The position numbers were made by a program, and so were the translations under genes. From assembly GCF_017745275.1 (NCBI RefSeq), contig NZ_JAGHZS010000004.1:124001-188000 (forward strand): DNA of 64,000 nt, written 5' to 3'. The stretch comes from Chitinophaga sp. GTDB taxonomy: Bacteria; Bacteroidota; Bacteroidia; Chitinophagales; Chitinophagaceae. Shown here in pieces: positions 1-8,874 of the stretch (its first letter is position 1; every line of letters begins with the position of its first letter). The notes beneath the pieces were generated by a model. It was not told where the DNA came from. It ran no database searches and saw nothing but the letters and a program-made list of their open reading frames with translations.

Positions 1-83
1 TGCGAATTACTAATTAAATAGCCGCTTAGATCAATCGCTTCAATAGCTTTTTGCTTTCTGCTTTCAGCTTTCCACTTTTAAAA
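1..83. repeat. Possible right arm of a gene-end palindrome, cut by the window edge
   Basis: The stretch at about 20-75 has spaced AGCTTT and GCTTTCTGC units like those of the palindrome at 2418-2526, and it lies just after the stop codon of the minus-strand gene at 84-383. If it is half of such an element, the matching arm lies before the window. This is inference from repeat-unit likeness only. Confidence 0.3.
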
Positions 84-383
84 TCAGCTTAATATATTAA
101 AGGACACAAAAACGATCGTAATACTCACACAAATCAATGCCACCAGGAAGGTATAGTCGGCCACCAGCTCCAGTCGTTCGCCTCGTTTGGTCTGGCTGCT
201 TTTCAGCGACAGGAAGGATAAGAGGCAGCTTGCCATCAGCAGGATGGCCGCGATCCCTGTACAATCATCAATAATTGTGGCGTGATTGAAGCGGGCCACT
301 TTAATGGAAGTGAGTACAATCAGGCAAAACCCCAGCAGGTTGGTAGAAGTGTTCAGGATATGAGGTGATTTACTATTGTTCAT
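84..383 (-). CDS. Small integral membrane protein, 99 aa
   Basis: I do not recognise the family. The protein has three hydrophobic segments, at about residues 15-30, 43-60 and 76-97, separated by short polar loops, with a basic loop (SSQTKRGERLE) before the third. There is no signal peptidase site, so it should sit in the inner membrane. It is divergent from the thioredoxin-fold gene at 471, with an 87-bp AT-rich gap that can hold both promoters. Function is unknown. Confidence 0.6.
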   Translation of the reverse strand: MNNSKSPHILNTSTNLLGFCLIVLTSIKVARFNHATIIDDCTGIAAILLMASCLLSFLSLKSSQTKRGERLELVADYTFLVALICVSITIVFVSFNILS

Positions 384-470
384 TTTATTTTGTTATTACT
401 GATTAACAAATACTTCAGTATACGAATTGAAGAATTTTAGTTTATAGATTCGGCTGTACATTGGATTCTT

Positions 471-1619
471 ATGAAAAAAATAACACTTTTAGCCCTGTTA
501 TGCTGGCCTTTCCTGATAAAGGCACAGCCTGCAAGCTATGTTCTGAAAGGCAAAATAAGGAAACAGAGCGGCCCACTACGGGTGTACCTTTTGCAGGCGA
601 TCAATGACAAACTGATTGTAGACTCCACTGATGCCCACAACGGCGTATTCCGGATAACCGGCATGGTGGACGGGCCGGTCCGGGCCATACTGATCTTCAG
701 TCATACCGGCCAGTACATGGACCTGACGAGTCTTCGTCCTGGTACCGATAGTAAACTTTTCTTCCTGGAAAAAGGCGATACTAAAATAGTGACGCAACAG
801 AATGCCAGCAAGGCCCGTATTACCTCTCCCACCAATGAACAGGAAACAGAGTATAAAGATGCGCTGGCAAAAATAGATAAGTCGATTACCCAGATCAATA
901 AAGCTTTTGTGAAGGCATCGCCGAAAGAACAGGCCGATCAGAACTTTATTCAAAAACTCGGTCAGCGGTATGCGCTGGCGATGGAGGCCAGGAAAATGAT
1001 GCAGTATAAATTTATCACGGAACATCCCACCTCTTTCCTCAGTCTCACTGCCCTGAAAGAACTCACCAACGCCCAATTGGAACCGGATCAGATTGAGCCG
1101 CTCTTTCAACAATTGACACGCGAGATACGAAATAGCGCCGAGGGCAAAGCCTTCCAGGCAGAAATTACCCAGGTCCGCAACCTGGATATCGGCCAGCAGG
1201 CGCCCGATTTTGAAGTGCAGGACATGAACGGGAAACCGGTACGTCTCTCTGATTTTAAAGGCAAAACCGTATTACTCGACTTCTGGGGGTCGTGGTATGC
1301 GCCATCCCGCAGGGCACATGAATACATCCGGGAAGCCTACCGGGCATTCAAGGATAAAAATTTCACGGTGATCAGTATCGCCCTCGATCCACCGGCCGAT
1401 CGCCCCTACCTGGAAAAGGCTATACAGGAAGACAGCCTCGTATGGACGAACCTCTCCGATCCTACCAAAGACCGGAACGACGCCGCCAAAGCCTTTGGTG
1501 TGAAAGTCATTCCGCAAAACTACCTGATAGATTCTACCGGTATGATTATTAATAAAGACCTGCATGGCCCGGCGCTCTCACAACAACTCAGCAGTCTTTT
1601 ACTCCCTGAGAATCCGTAA
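471..1619 (+). CDS. TlpA-like thioredoxin-fold protein without active-site cysteines
   Basis: A signal peptide (residues 1-18, ending IKAQ) is followed by a DUF4369-like beta domain (about 20-120), a helical linker and a C-terminal AhpC/TSA-thioredoxin domain (about 238-380). The domain keeps the usual landmarks: APDFEVQDMNG, VLLDFWGSW and a cis-proline region near VIPQNYLI. The normal WCxxC motif reads W-Y276-A-P-S279, so both redox cysteines are replaced. Relatives act as periplasmic thiol-disulfide reductases in Bacteroidota. This copy cannot do dithiol exchange by that mechanism and may bind or chaperone instead. Start and length (382 aa) fit the family. Confidence 0.85.
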   Translation: MKKITLLALLCWPFLIKAQPASYVLKGKIRKQSGPLRVYLLQAINDKLIVDSTDAHNGVFRITGMVDGPVRAILIFSHTGQYMDLTSLRPGTDSKLFFLEKGDTKIVTQQNASKARITSPTNEQETEYKDALAKIDKSITQINKAFVKASPKEQADQNFIQKLGQRYALAMEARKMMQYKFITEHPTSFLSLTALKELTNAQLEPDQIEPLFQQLTREIRNSAEGKAFQAEITQVRNLDIGQQAPDFEVQDMNGKPVRLSDFKGKTVLLDFWGSWYAPSRRAHEYIREAYRAFKDKNFTVISIALDPPADRPYLEKAIQEDSLVWTNLSDPTKDRNDAAKAFGVKVIPQNYLIDSTGMIINKDLHGPALSQQLSSLLLPENP

Positions 1620-1644
1620 AAAGCCATACATTTGCCCTTGTTAA

Positions 1645-1671
1645 TTATAAATATAATTTATTATAAATATA
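1645..1671 (+). promoter_or_regulatory. AT-only direct repeats before the S24 repressor gene
   Basis: Two exact copies of TTATAAATATA start at 1645 and 1661, 16 bp apart, and end 7 bp before the ATG at 1678. A repressor gene with repeats at this place suggests autoregulation. AT richness alone could also produce the pattern. Confidence 0.35.
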
Positions 1672-1677
1672 TAATAC

Positions 1678-2445
1678 ATGGACAAACAGCCCCTTTTCTG
1701 GGCCGCTAATCTGAAATTATTACGGACACGAAAGAAGATCTCACAACAACACTTATCTGATTTACTGGGACTGAACCGGAACAAGATCACTGCACAGGAA
1801 AGCGGCAAAACACGCAATCCACGTATGGACGACCTGGTATTGATCTCCTCTTTTTTTAAGATTGATATCGACCTCCTGGTTAAAACAGACCTGTCACAAA
1901 TTCCCGAAACACAACTGGAAGAACTGGAAGCAGGAAAACACGTGGATCTATCGGGCAGGCATATACGTATTCTCCCTATCACGGTAGATCACAGCAATGA
2001 AGAGAACATGGAATATGTGCCGGCGCGCGCCAGAGCAGGCTACCGCAGCGGTTTCAGCGATCCTGAGTTCATTGCCGGCCTGCCGAAATTTACCCTCCCG
2101 GATCTGCCGCGGGGTAAAACCATCCGCATGTTTCCCATCAGCGGCGATTCTATGGCGCCTATCCCTGATGGCAGCCATATCATTGCCCAGTACCTGCAGG
2201 ATTGGTCTCACCTGAAAAATAATACCGCCTGCGTCCTGATCCTGAAAGGAGGAGAAGAAGAAATTGTTTTCAAAGTGGTAGGCAATCATATTAAACAGAA
2301 TGGCACCCTTGCATTGCACTCCCTGAATAGCAACTATGAAACGGCGATTATCAATATCGAAGAAGTATTGGAAATATGGACGTTTATTGGGTATATCAGT
2401 AAGGAGATGCCGGTGGGAGCAGAAAGCATAAAGCAGAAAGCATAA
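1678..2445 (+). CDS. XRE-family repressor with S24 (LexA/CI-type) peptidase domain
   Basis: An N-terminal helix-turn-helix (about residues 8-65, with SQQHLSDLLGLNRNKI as the core) is joined to a C-terminal S24 domain. Catalytic residues can be placed: Ser158 in ISGDSMAP and Lys199 in VFKVV, 41 residues apart, as in CI/LexA proteins. An Ala120-Gly121 pair 38 residues before the serine matches the self-cleavage site. Such proteins repress stress or mobile genes until DNA damage triggers autoproteolysis. No SOS or phage genes are next to it, so its target is unclear. The last eight codons and the stop lie inside the long palindrome at 2418-2526, so the tail AESIKQKA derives from that element. 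Confidence 0.88.
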   Translation: MDKQPLFWAANLKLLRTRKKISQQHLSDLLGLNRNKITAQESGKTRNPRMDDLVLISSFFKIDIDLLVKTDLSQIPETQLEELEAGKHVDLSGRHIRILPITVDHSNEENMEYVPARARAGYRSGFSDPEFIAGLPKFTLPDLPRGKTIRMFPISGDSMAPIPDGSHIIAQYLQDWSHLKNNTACVLILKGGEEEIVFKVVGNHIKQNGTLALHSLNSNYETAIINIEEVLEIWTFIGYISKEMPVGAESIKQKA

Positions 2446-2526
2446 AGCTATTTTAGCGGATGACCAAAAATCCGCTCTGGTCATCCGCTAAAATAGCTTT
2501 ATGCTTTCTGCTTTATGCTTTCTGCT
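2418..2526. repeat. Perfect 49-bp inverted repeat between convergent genes
   Basis: The left arm (2418-2466) and right arm (2478-2526) are exact reverse complements with an 11-nt loop. The outer part of each arm is built of repeated AGCAGAAAGCATAA units. The left arm encodes the end and the stop of the S24 repressor, and the right arm ends one base before the stop codon of the minus-strand gene at 2527. It can act as a terminator in both directions. Confidence 0.9.
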
Positions 2527-3033
2527 CTACTTATAGCTTTCCTTAAATGCCTGCAACGCCTCTTCCATCCGTACTCTCAGGCGCTCCCCCTGTGGGCCGT
2601 CGCCTGGCCTGGCAATATGGAACATAGATAAGGTGTTGTTCTCCTTTAACTCCCTGCTCCCCTTCTCACTCTCTGCAATTTTTACTACTTCACTATCGAA
2701 TTCCAAACCGATGTAATAATCATAAAATACAGCTTTAATGGCACTCACCGGGGCCGTGAGCCGGTACAAGGTATAACTGTTTTCAACCGGGTAACGAAAG
2801 GTAACAGATAAAATCCCATCTTCGCTGATACGAAAGGCCGATTCAATTTTTGCACCCGATTCCGTGAGATAAGATAACTGTGGCGGATATACCGTGGCTG
2901 CTTCGGTTAATAGTTTGGTAAATTGAATGGCTGCTTTGGCGCGTGATCCGGGATTAACCACCGATTGTTGGGCAAAGGCGCCGGTACACACAATAGTACA
3001 CAGCACCCATAAAAGGGAGTAGCATTTTTTCAT
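2527..3033 (-). CDS. Secreted protein of unknown function, 168 aa
   Basis: A clear signal peptide (residues 1-21, ending GAFAQ) leads into a mixed alpha/beta protein with no motif I recognise. The end of the mature part is charged (RLRVRMEEALQAFKESYK) and probably helical. It has no lipobox cysteine, so it should be periplasmic or exported. It converges on the S24 repressor with only the palindrome between them. Function is not assigned. Confidence 0.6.
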   Translation of the reverse strand: MKKCYSLLWVLCTIVCTGAFAQQSVVNPGSRAKAAIQFTKLLTEAATVYPPQLSYLTESGAKIESAFRISEDGILSVTFRYPVENSYTLYRLTAPVSAIKAVFYDYYIGLEFDSEVVKIAESEKGSRELKENNTLSMFHIARPGDGPQGERLRVRMEEALQAFKESYK

Positions 3034-3385
3034 AGGTATTCTTTCAGGTTAATAAGTTCTTTCGACCTGTAAATATAATATATTTAAATCATACATTATC
3101 CCCTTGTTTCCCTCCCTGTATTTAATATTGTTTACAATCTTTTAAATTTCATTAACAAGTTGTGTTCCTGCTTCATCCTAACTTCATTGCCTTATTCGGA
3201 ACCTGTGATCTTATTAAAAAATCGATTTAGCAACCAATAAAAGCGTATCAATCAAATTTAAATTGACCAACAAAGCGCATAGCGTGTCAAGAGTTAGTAT
3301 CAGCGTATAAGACGTCAACCAATGTCATTTTAACAAACTGGCTTCAGTATTCCAGTATCATTTCATAAGCTTCAAATTCATTTAC
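3034..3385. other. Divergent intergenic region upstream of the first SusC, with short repeats
   Basis: This 352-bp AT-rich gap holds no gene I can support. Three near copies of AGCGTATCA occur at 3242, 3281 (AGCGTGTCA) and 3302 (AGCGTATAA), and could be activator sites for the SusCD operon that follows. No sigma factor, FecR or regulator gene accompanies this SusC, so control must come from elsewhere. Confidence 0.4.
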
Positions 3386-6300
3386 ATGACTGTTAATTTT
3401 ACAAGATACAGCCATCGCTGTACTGTTATGTTATTAACGCTCTGTCTGGCCCTCCTGTCCCTACCTGGCATTGCGCAGGTAAACCCTGCCACCACAAAAA
3501 TTACGGTAGCCGGCTTTGTACGGGACGGATCCGACGGAAATCCACTCCCGGGCGTATCTATCAGTGTCTCCGATTCCAAATCAGGCACCATCAGCAACGC
3601 CGATGGCAGCTACTCCGTGAAAGTAAATCCAGGCAGCCTGCTCACCTTCAGCATCGTGGGCTACCTGCCACATTCCGTTACCGTAAAAGAAAATAATGCA
3701 CACCTGAACATCACCTTACCGGTAGACAGGAAAGCATTGAAAGATGTGGTGATCATCGGTTACCAGGAAACATCCCGTAAAACGGTAACCGCCGCCGTAA
3801 CCTCTATCAATCCTAAAACCCTGCTGGATGTTCCCACGCCCACCTTTGATGCATTATTGCAAGGCCGCGCTCCCGGACTGGATGTACAAAACTACTCCGG
3901 AGAACCCGGCGTAAGAAGTAACGTGGTAATGCGTGGTAACACCGCCGTAAGCCGTAACATCAACAGCAATCCCGCCGATCCGGCCGGAAAGGCCAGCCTG
4001 GCCCGTGCTTTGAGCGGTCCCCTCTACGTTATCGACGGGGTACCACAAACCACGGAAGATATTGCCGCCATTAACTACGGCACCGGCACCAACACAGACG
4101 TCATGGCCGGTATTGCCATCAACGATATTCAAAGTATAGATATCCTGAAAGATGCATCCGCCGCAGCCATCTATGGATCAAGAGGCGCGGGCGGTGTCAT
4201 CATCATCAAAACCAAAAGAGGCATCTCGGGTAAACCCCGGGTCGACTTTGCCACCTATCACGGCTTCACCGAAAAACCACAACTCGATAAAGTGGTGATC
4301 GGTGCAGAAGAACGCCGGGCAAAACTGGACCTCATCAAACATTACGGTAACTGGGGCAATCTCCAGAACCTGCCGCAAATCCTGACAGATAGCCTCAACC
4401 CGGCCTTTAACAACGCTAACAATTACCTCGGTGGATTGTATCGTACTGGTCGCGTTGACAACTACGATGTATCTATTTCCGGTGGTAACGATCTCGTTAA
4501 CTATCGCTACGGACTCAACTATTATGATGAGCAGGGCATCGTGAGAAAGTCAGGTTTAAAACGCTACAGCTTCAGCAGCAGCACCGGCCTGAATCTTTCT
4601 CCCAATGTAAAAATCTCTACCCAGATCCGCTACTCCAAACTGGACCGTCCCCGCTCTATCAGCGACCTGTCCGGCGGCTTCGGCGCTTTCAACGGCGGCT
4701 ACTACGCTTCCAGCCCACTGCCTACTTCACTGATGTACATGACCGATGCATCACGTGATTTTATTTTCGGCAGCGGCAGCAGTGCCACCGATCAAAATAC
4801 CAACGACAACCTCTCCATCAGCCCTGTGATCGACTGGCGCATTTCAAAGAAATTCAATTTCAATACCGTCATCTCCTTCACACAAACCAATAGCCGGATG
4901 GACGCCTATACACCCGGTATTGCCAGAAGAGATGGCACCGGCGTAGCTACCAGCTTCACCGATAAATCCAATAACTACTTAATGAGCAACACCCTGCAAT
5001 ACACCACCAATGTAGGGAAAAACAATACCATCAACTTCCTCGCAGGACAGAATACTGAGTTCTGGGAATATCGCGCTACCTATTCCACCGCCATTGGTAT
5101 TCCAAATGACCAGATCCATACGGTGACGGTATTGAACAAAGACCTCGCAGACACCCGTTCAGATTTGCTGCAAAGCGGTATCCAGTCGCTGTTCCTGAGA
5201 GCCAACTACAGCTATAAAGAACGCTACCTGTTATCTGGTGTCATCACCGCAGATGCCTCTTCCCGTTTCGGTAAAAATAACCGTTGGGGATATTTCCCAT
5301 CTGTATCTGCCGGATGGATCATCAGCGATGAACCAGCACTGCGTTCCGCATCCAACTGGCTTACCATGCTGAAACTGCGCGCCAGCTATGGCGTTACCGG
5401 CCGTCAACCGGATGGAGGCGATAACTACCTTTCTTATAATACTTACAACATTGGCGCCGGCTGGTTCCCGGGTAGCGTAAACCCTGCTACAGGCAACAAC
5501 TACGCCTTTGGTTACAATGGCGTTCCATCCGTAGCCCTCAACTTCGATAAAGGGTTGACCAATAATAACCTGAGCTGGGAAAAGAATGCGCAAACCAACC
5601 TGGGACTAGATCTGAGCCTGTATAACGGCCGGTTCAATGTAGTGGCAGATGCATATGTAAAGAAAACCAATGGTGGTATCTTTAACCTGAATGTACCTGT
5701 TACCACTGGTTATTCTATTCTCACGGCCAACGCTATTGGTATCCGCAACACCGGGATAGAGCTGCAGCTGATTGCCAACGTATTAAAACCATCTTCCAAA
5801 TTCCAATGGCAGGCATTATTAAACCTGGCACATAACGATAACCTGATTACTTCGCTCCCTAACGGCGGCCGCGATATTTACCTCGACAAATACCTGCTGC
5901 GCCAGGGGCAGCCGCTGAACTCCTACAACGTGTTCCGCAAAACAGGCATCTATAAAACAGATGCAGATGTACCAGTAAATAAAGTCACCGGGCAACCACT
6001 GAGTTTCTATGGCTATCCATTCAAAGGAGGCGATCCTATCTGGCAGGATTCCAATGGCGATGGTATCCTCGATGCCACCGACTATGTTCCTGCCGGTAAT
6101 CCAAACCCCAAAGTAACCGGCGGTTTTGGTAATACCTTTAGCTACAAAGGCTTTAGCCTGTATGTATTCTGCACCTTCACCGCGGGCAGAAAAATATTCA
6201 ACGACTACCTCGCCGGTAAATTATCACAATTGATCCCGACCGACGATGGCGATCCGGATCCTTACCATTCTATTTCCACACACGCCTTGCCAGACCTGAG

Positions 6301-6646
6301 CAACATCAATTACTGGAGAAATCCCGGCGACAATGCCGAGTATCCGATGCTGAGCTCTGTATCCGGTACCCACTATAAATATGCCATGGTGAGTTCTGCC
6401 TGGATAGAAAGCGGCGCTTACTTCCGCGTGAAAAATGTGTCGCTCTCCTACTCCTTTAACCAGGGCGTGCTGGATAAACTGCACTTCAAACGTTTACGGA
6501 TATACGCTTTAGCAGACAATGTTTATCTCTTTAAACAATCCAAAAACATTCCTGATCCTGAACAGGTAGATGCGTTCGGCGTATATAGTGGCAGCGGCTA
6601 TCCCATCCCTAAAAAGTTCACACTGGGACTGGATCTGAGCCTTTAA
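3386..6646 (+). CDS. SusC/RagA-family TonB-linked outer-membrane transporter
   Basis: This 1086-aa protein has a signal peptide (cleaved near GIAQV), a carboxypeptidase-like regulatory beta-sandwich (about residues 35-115), a plug domain and a 22-strand-type barrel ending in the aromatic-rich FTLGLDLSL. It forms the channel under the SusD lid encoded next. It has no N-terminal STN signalling domain, in agreement with the lack of a sigma/FecR pair. The plug carries an insertion of about 20-25 residues between MRGNTAVSRN and LYVIDGVP. The ATG at 3386 is used; an internal ATG at 3428 would also leave a signal peptide. Substrate cannot be told from sequence. Confidence 0.93.
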   Translation: MTVNFTRYSHRCTVMLLTLCLALLSLPGIAQVNPATTKITVAGFVRDGSDGNPLPGVSISVSDSKSGTISNADGSYSVKVNPGSLLTFSIVGYLPHSVTVKENNAHLNITLPVDRKALKDVVIIGYQETSRKTVTAAVTSINPKTLLDVPTPTFDALLQGRAPGLDVQNYSGEPGVRSNVVMRGNTAVSRNINSNPADPAGKASLARALSGPLYVIDGVPQTTEDIAAINYGTGTNTDVMAGIAINDIQSIDILKDASAAAIYGSRGAGGVIIIKTKRGISGKPRVDFATYHGFTEKPQLDKVVIGAEERRAKLDLIKHYGNWGNLQNLPQILTDSLNPAFNNANNYLGGLYRTGRVDNYDVSISGGNDLVNYRYGLNYYDEQGIVRKSGLKRYSFSSSTGLNLSPNVKISTQIRYSKLDRPRSISDLSGGFGAFNGGYYASSPLPTSLMYMTDASRDFIFGSGSSATDQNTNDNLSISPVIDWRISKKFNFNTVISFTQTNSRMDAYTPGIARRDGTGVATSFTDKSNNYLMSNTLQYTTNVGKNNTINFLAGQNTEFWEYRATYSTAIGIPNDQIHTVTVLNKDLADTRSDLLQSGIQSLFLRANYSYKERYLLSGVITADASSRFGKNNRWGYFPSVSAGWIISDEPALRSASNWLTMLKLRASYGVTGRQPDGGDNYLSYNTYNIGAGWFPGSVNPATGNNYAFGYNGVPSVALNFDKGLTNNNLSWEKNAQTNLGLDLSLYNGRFNVVADAYVKKTNGGIFNLNVPVTTGYSILTANAIGIRNTGIELQLIANVLKPSSKFQWQALLNLAHNDNLITSLPNGGRDIYLDKYLLRQGQPLNSYNVFRKTGIYKTDADVPVNKVTGQPLSFYGYPFKGGDPIWQDSNGDGILDATDYVPAGNPNPKVTGGFGNTFSYKGFSLYVFCTFTAGRKIFNDYLAGKLSQLIPTDDGDPDPYHSISTHALPDLSNINYWRNPGDNAEYPMLSSVSGTHYKYAMVSSAWIESGAYFRVKNVSLSYSFNQGVLDKLHFKRLRIYALADNVYLFKQSKNIPDPEQVDAFGVYSGSGYPIPKKFTLGLDLSL

Positions 6647-6664
6647 ACCATCAAAAATCACATC

Positions 6665-8143
6665 ATGAAAAAACAACGTTTATATATTGCATACGCCGCT
6701 GCGGTGCTTTCAGCCACCACACTGGTATCTTCCTGTTCCAAAATACTGGACCTGGAGCCACATAACTCTACTTTTACCGGTGCCTATTTCAGCAGCGAGT
6801 CCGATGCTAAAACCTCGCTTTCCGGCGCTTATGCTATTTTGCGGAACATCCTGATTCGTGACAACTCCTGGCATAAATACGGCGATGTAGTATCCGGCGA
6901 ATTAAGTATCGACGGCGGAAGAGACAACGGCAATTACAATATCTCCAACGGAGAATACACCGGCCTCAATGTGGGCAGTAGTAACTGGAACTGGCAGCAA
7001 TACTACCAGTTACTACAGCAGGTAAACCTGATCATCAACAAAGTGCCGGGTATTCCCGACAGCAAGTTTGCGTCTATAGATACCAAGCGGCATGTGATCG
7101 GGGAAGCCTACTTCCTGCGTGCCTTCACCTATTTTTATATGAGTAGAATATGGGGAGATGTGCCACTGAAGCTGCAACCCGATCTGGACGTATCCACTGC
7201 AAAGAATATCGCCAGAAGCCCGGCGGCTGATGTATGGAAACAATGCCTTGCAGACCTGGAAGCGGCCAAACCTAACCTGGATTTTGGTTATGAAGGCAAT
7301 GAAACAGATCGTGCTGTAAGAGCCAACAAAGGCAGTGCATTTGCTTTACAGGCGCATATCCTGGCGTGGAAAGGCGACTATGCAGGCGCTGCTGACGCTG
7401 CCAATACCGTGATTACCAGCGGAGGTTATTTACTGGCAGATGCCAGCAACTACGCCAAAGTATTTATTGGAAAATCGCAGGAAGGCATCTTTGAAATCAA
7501 CATCAACGATGCACAATCGGAAGGCCTTTCCCTGCAAAACAATAGCGGCATGGGCGTTACCCTCAGCATGCCTTTCATTGATGGCAAAAGCTATATTGAA
7601 TGGCCGGTGAATACCAACATGGTGAATTATTTATACGCCGACAGCTCCATCGACATCCGCTACCGGACTTTCTTCTATAATGCCCAAAGCAACCAGGGAC
7701 AGATTATCAAATTTGCCAACATCACTTACGCGGACGGCTCTACGAAAAAAGATCCCCGCCTCAGCAATAACCTCATCATATTCCGGCTGGCAGACATCAT
7801 ACTGCTAAGGGCGGAAATGCTGAATAAGCTGGGCCAGGATGGCGACGCCCTCACCCTGCTGAATAAAATACGCAAGAGAGCTGGTTTAGCCGATGTCAGC
7901 GACACCGGAGCAGATCTCGAAACCGCTATCCTGGAAGAACGCCTGCGGGAACTGTATTTCGAAGGGCATGCCTACTACGACCTTGTACGCACCAAAAAAC
8001 TACCGGACTATAATGAACATTTTCCCAGCGCACAATTCCAGGGCGGAGCGCCCACCGGTGGCTGGTTGTGGCCTATTGATCCCGGCATGTTCAAAGACGA
8101 CTACACCCTGGTACAAACGCCTTACTGGAGAGGTAAACTTTAA
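6665..8143 (+). CDS. SusD/RagB-family surface nutrient-binding lipoprotein
   Basis: A 492-aa protein with a lipoprotein signal (LVSSCSK) and the SusD fold: TPR-like helices carrying an SDAKTSLSGAY start, RAFTYFYMSRIWGDVPL, and a C-terminal segment with ILEERLRELYFEGHAYYDLVRTKKL. It captures ligand outside the cell and hands it to the SusC encoded 18 bp upstream. It begins a run of three surface lipoprotein genes with short gaps, clearly one operon. Confidence 0.93.
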   Translation: MKKQRLYIAYAAAVLSATTLVSSCSKILDLEPHNSTFTGAYFSSESDAKTSLSGAYAILRNILIRDNSWHKYGDVVSGELSIDGGRDNGNYNISNGEYTGLNVGSSNWNWQQYYQLLQQVNLIINKVPGIPDSKFASIDTKRHVIGEAYFLRAFTYFYMSRIWGDVPLKLQPDLDVSTAKNIARSPAADVWKQCLADLEAAKPNLDFGYEGNETDRAVRANKGSAFALQAHILAWKGDYAGAADAANTVITSGGYLLADASNYAKVFIGKSQEGIFEININDAQSEGLSLQNNSGMGVTLSMPFIDGKSYIEWPVNTNMVNYLYADSSIDIRYRTFFYNAQSNQGQIIKFANITYADGSTKKDPRLSNNLIIFRLADIILLRAEMLNKLGQDGDALTLLNKIRKRAGLADVSDTGADLETAILEERLRELYFEGHAYYDLVRTKKLPDYNEHFPSAQFQGGAPTGGWLWPIDPGMFKDDYTLVQTPYWRGKL

Positions 8144-8161
8144 TCCATCAAAAAACATTGT

Positions 8162-8851
8162 ATGAAACATAAATTATTTCCGGCCTTCATCGCACTCGTT
8201 TGCATTGCCCTGTTCTCCTGTAAAAAAGAGTATACTATTGGCGGCAGTGTACATGATCCGCATGTAAACATGACCACTTACGATTACCTTAAAAACAATC
8301 CGCTATTTGATACCGTGGTGCTGCTGATTGATAAAACAGGATTGAAGGATGAAGTCAATGCCAGCGGTACTTTCTTTGCTTTCACCAACTATGCATTAGA
8401 TAATTACATCCGTGTAAAACAGGAACAGCTGCGGGTATCCCTGGAGCAACCCAACCTGGTATACACCTTCGACTCGCTGGATTTTAAAACGATGAAAGAT
8501 TCCCTGCGCGCCTATCTCTTCAAAGATAAAATCACACTCGACAAAGCTACTAAAACAGGTAAGCTGTATAAGTCGAACGATGGAGAACTGCGATTAGTAC
8601 AAGGCATCACTTCCAGCGACTATACCAATGGCGGCGTGTTTACACAATACCCGGTATACCTGTATCTCACCAAACTGATTCCTAAACCAGGCAGACCAGT
8701 ACCCACCGACGAGTCCGGCCTGCCCAACCTGACACCCGACCAGTATTTACAGACCCGTTGTCAAACAACCGGCATTCTTACTACCACGGGGGTATTACAC
8801 GTGTTGAACAATCAACACACGTTCACCTATTTCGCGGATCTGTTTAACTGA
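8162..8851 (+). CDS. Fasciclin (FAS1)-domain lipoprotein
   Basis: The 229-aa product has a lipobox (LFSCKKE) and a FAS1-type domain. The first conserved block is TTYDYLKNNPLFDTVVLLID and GTFFAFTNYAL; the last is TTGVLHVLNNQHTF. FAS1 domains in Bacteroidota surface lipoproteins are usually adhesion or ligand-binding modules and often travel with SusCD pairs. It lies 18 bp after SusD and 23 bp before the next lipoprotein gene, so it is part of the same operon. Confidence 0.8.
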   Translation: MKHKLFPAFIALVCIALFSCKKEYTIGGSVHDPHVNMTTYDYLKNNPLFDTVVLLIDKTGLKDEVNASGTFFAFTNYALDNYIRVKQEQLRVSLEQPNLVYTFDSLDFKTMKDSLRAYLFKDKITLDKATKTGKLYKSNDGELRLVQGITSSDYTNGGVFTQYPVYLYLTKLIPKPGRPVPTDESGLPNLTPDQYLQTRCQTTGILTTTGVLHVLNNQHTFTYFADLFN

Positions 8852-8874
8852 GTTTTTATCCTAACGCAATCACC

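Noticed and set aside
576..1112. Long minus-strand frame of 178 codons inside the TlpA-like gene
   Set aside because: It overlaps a clear family member, has biased composition typical of an antisense shadow and shows no recognisable domain.
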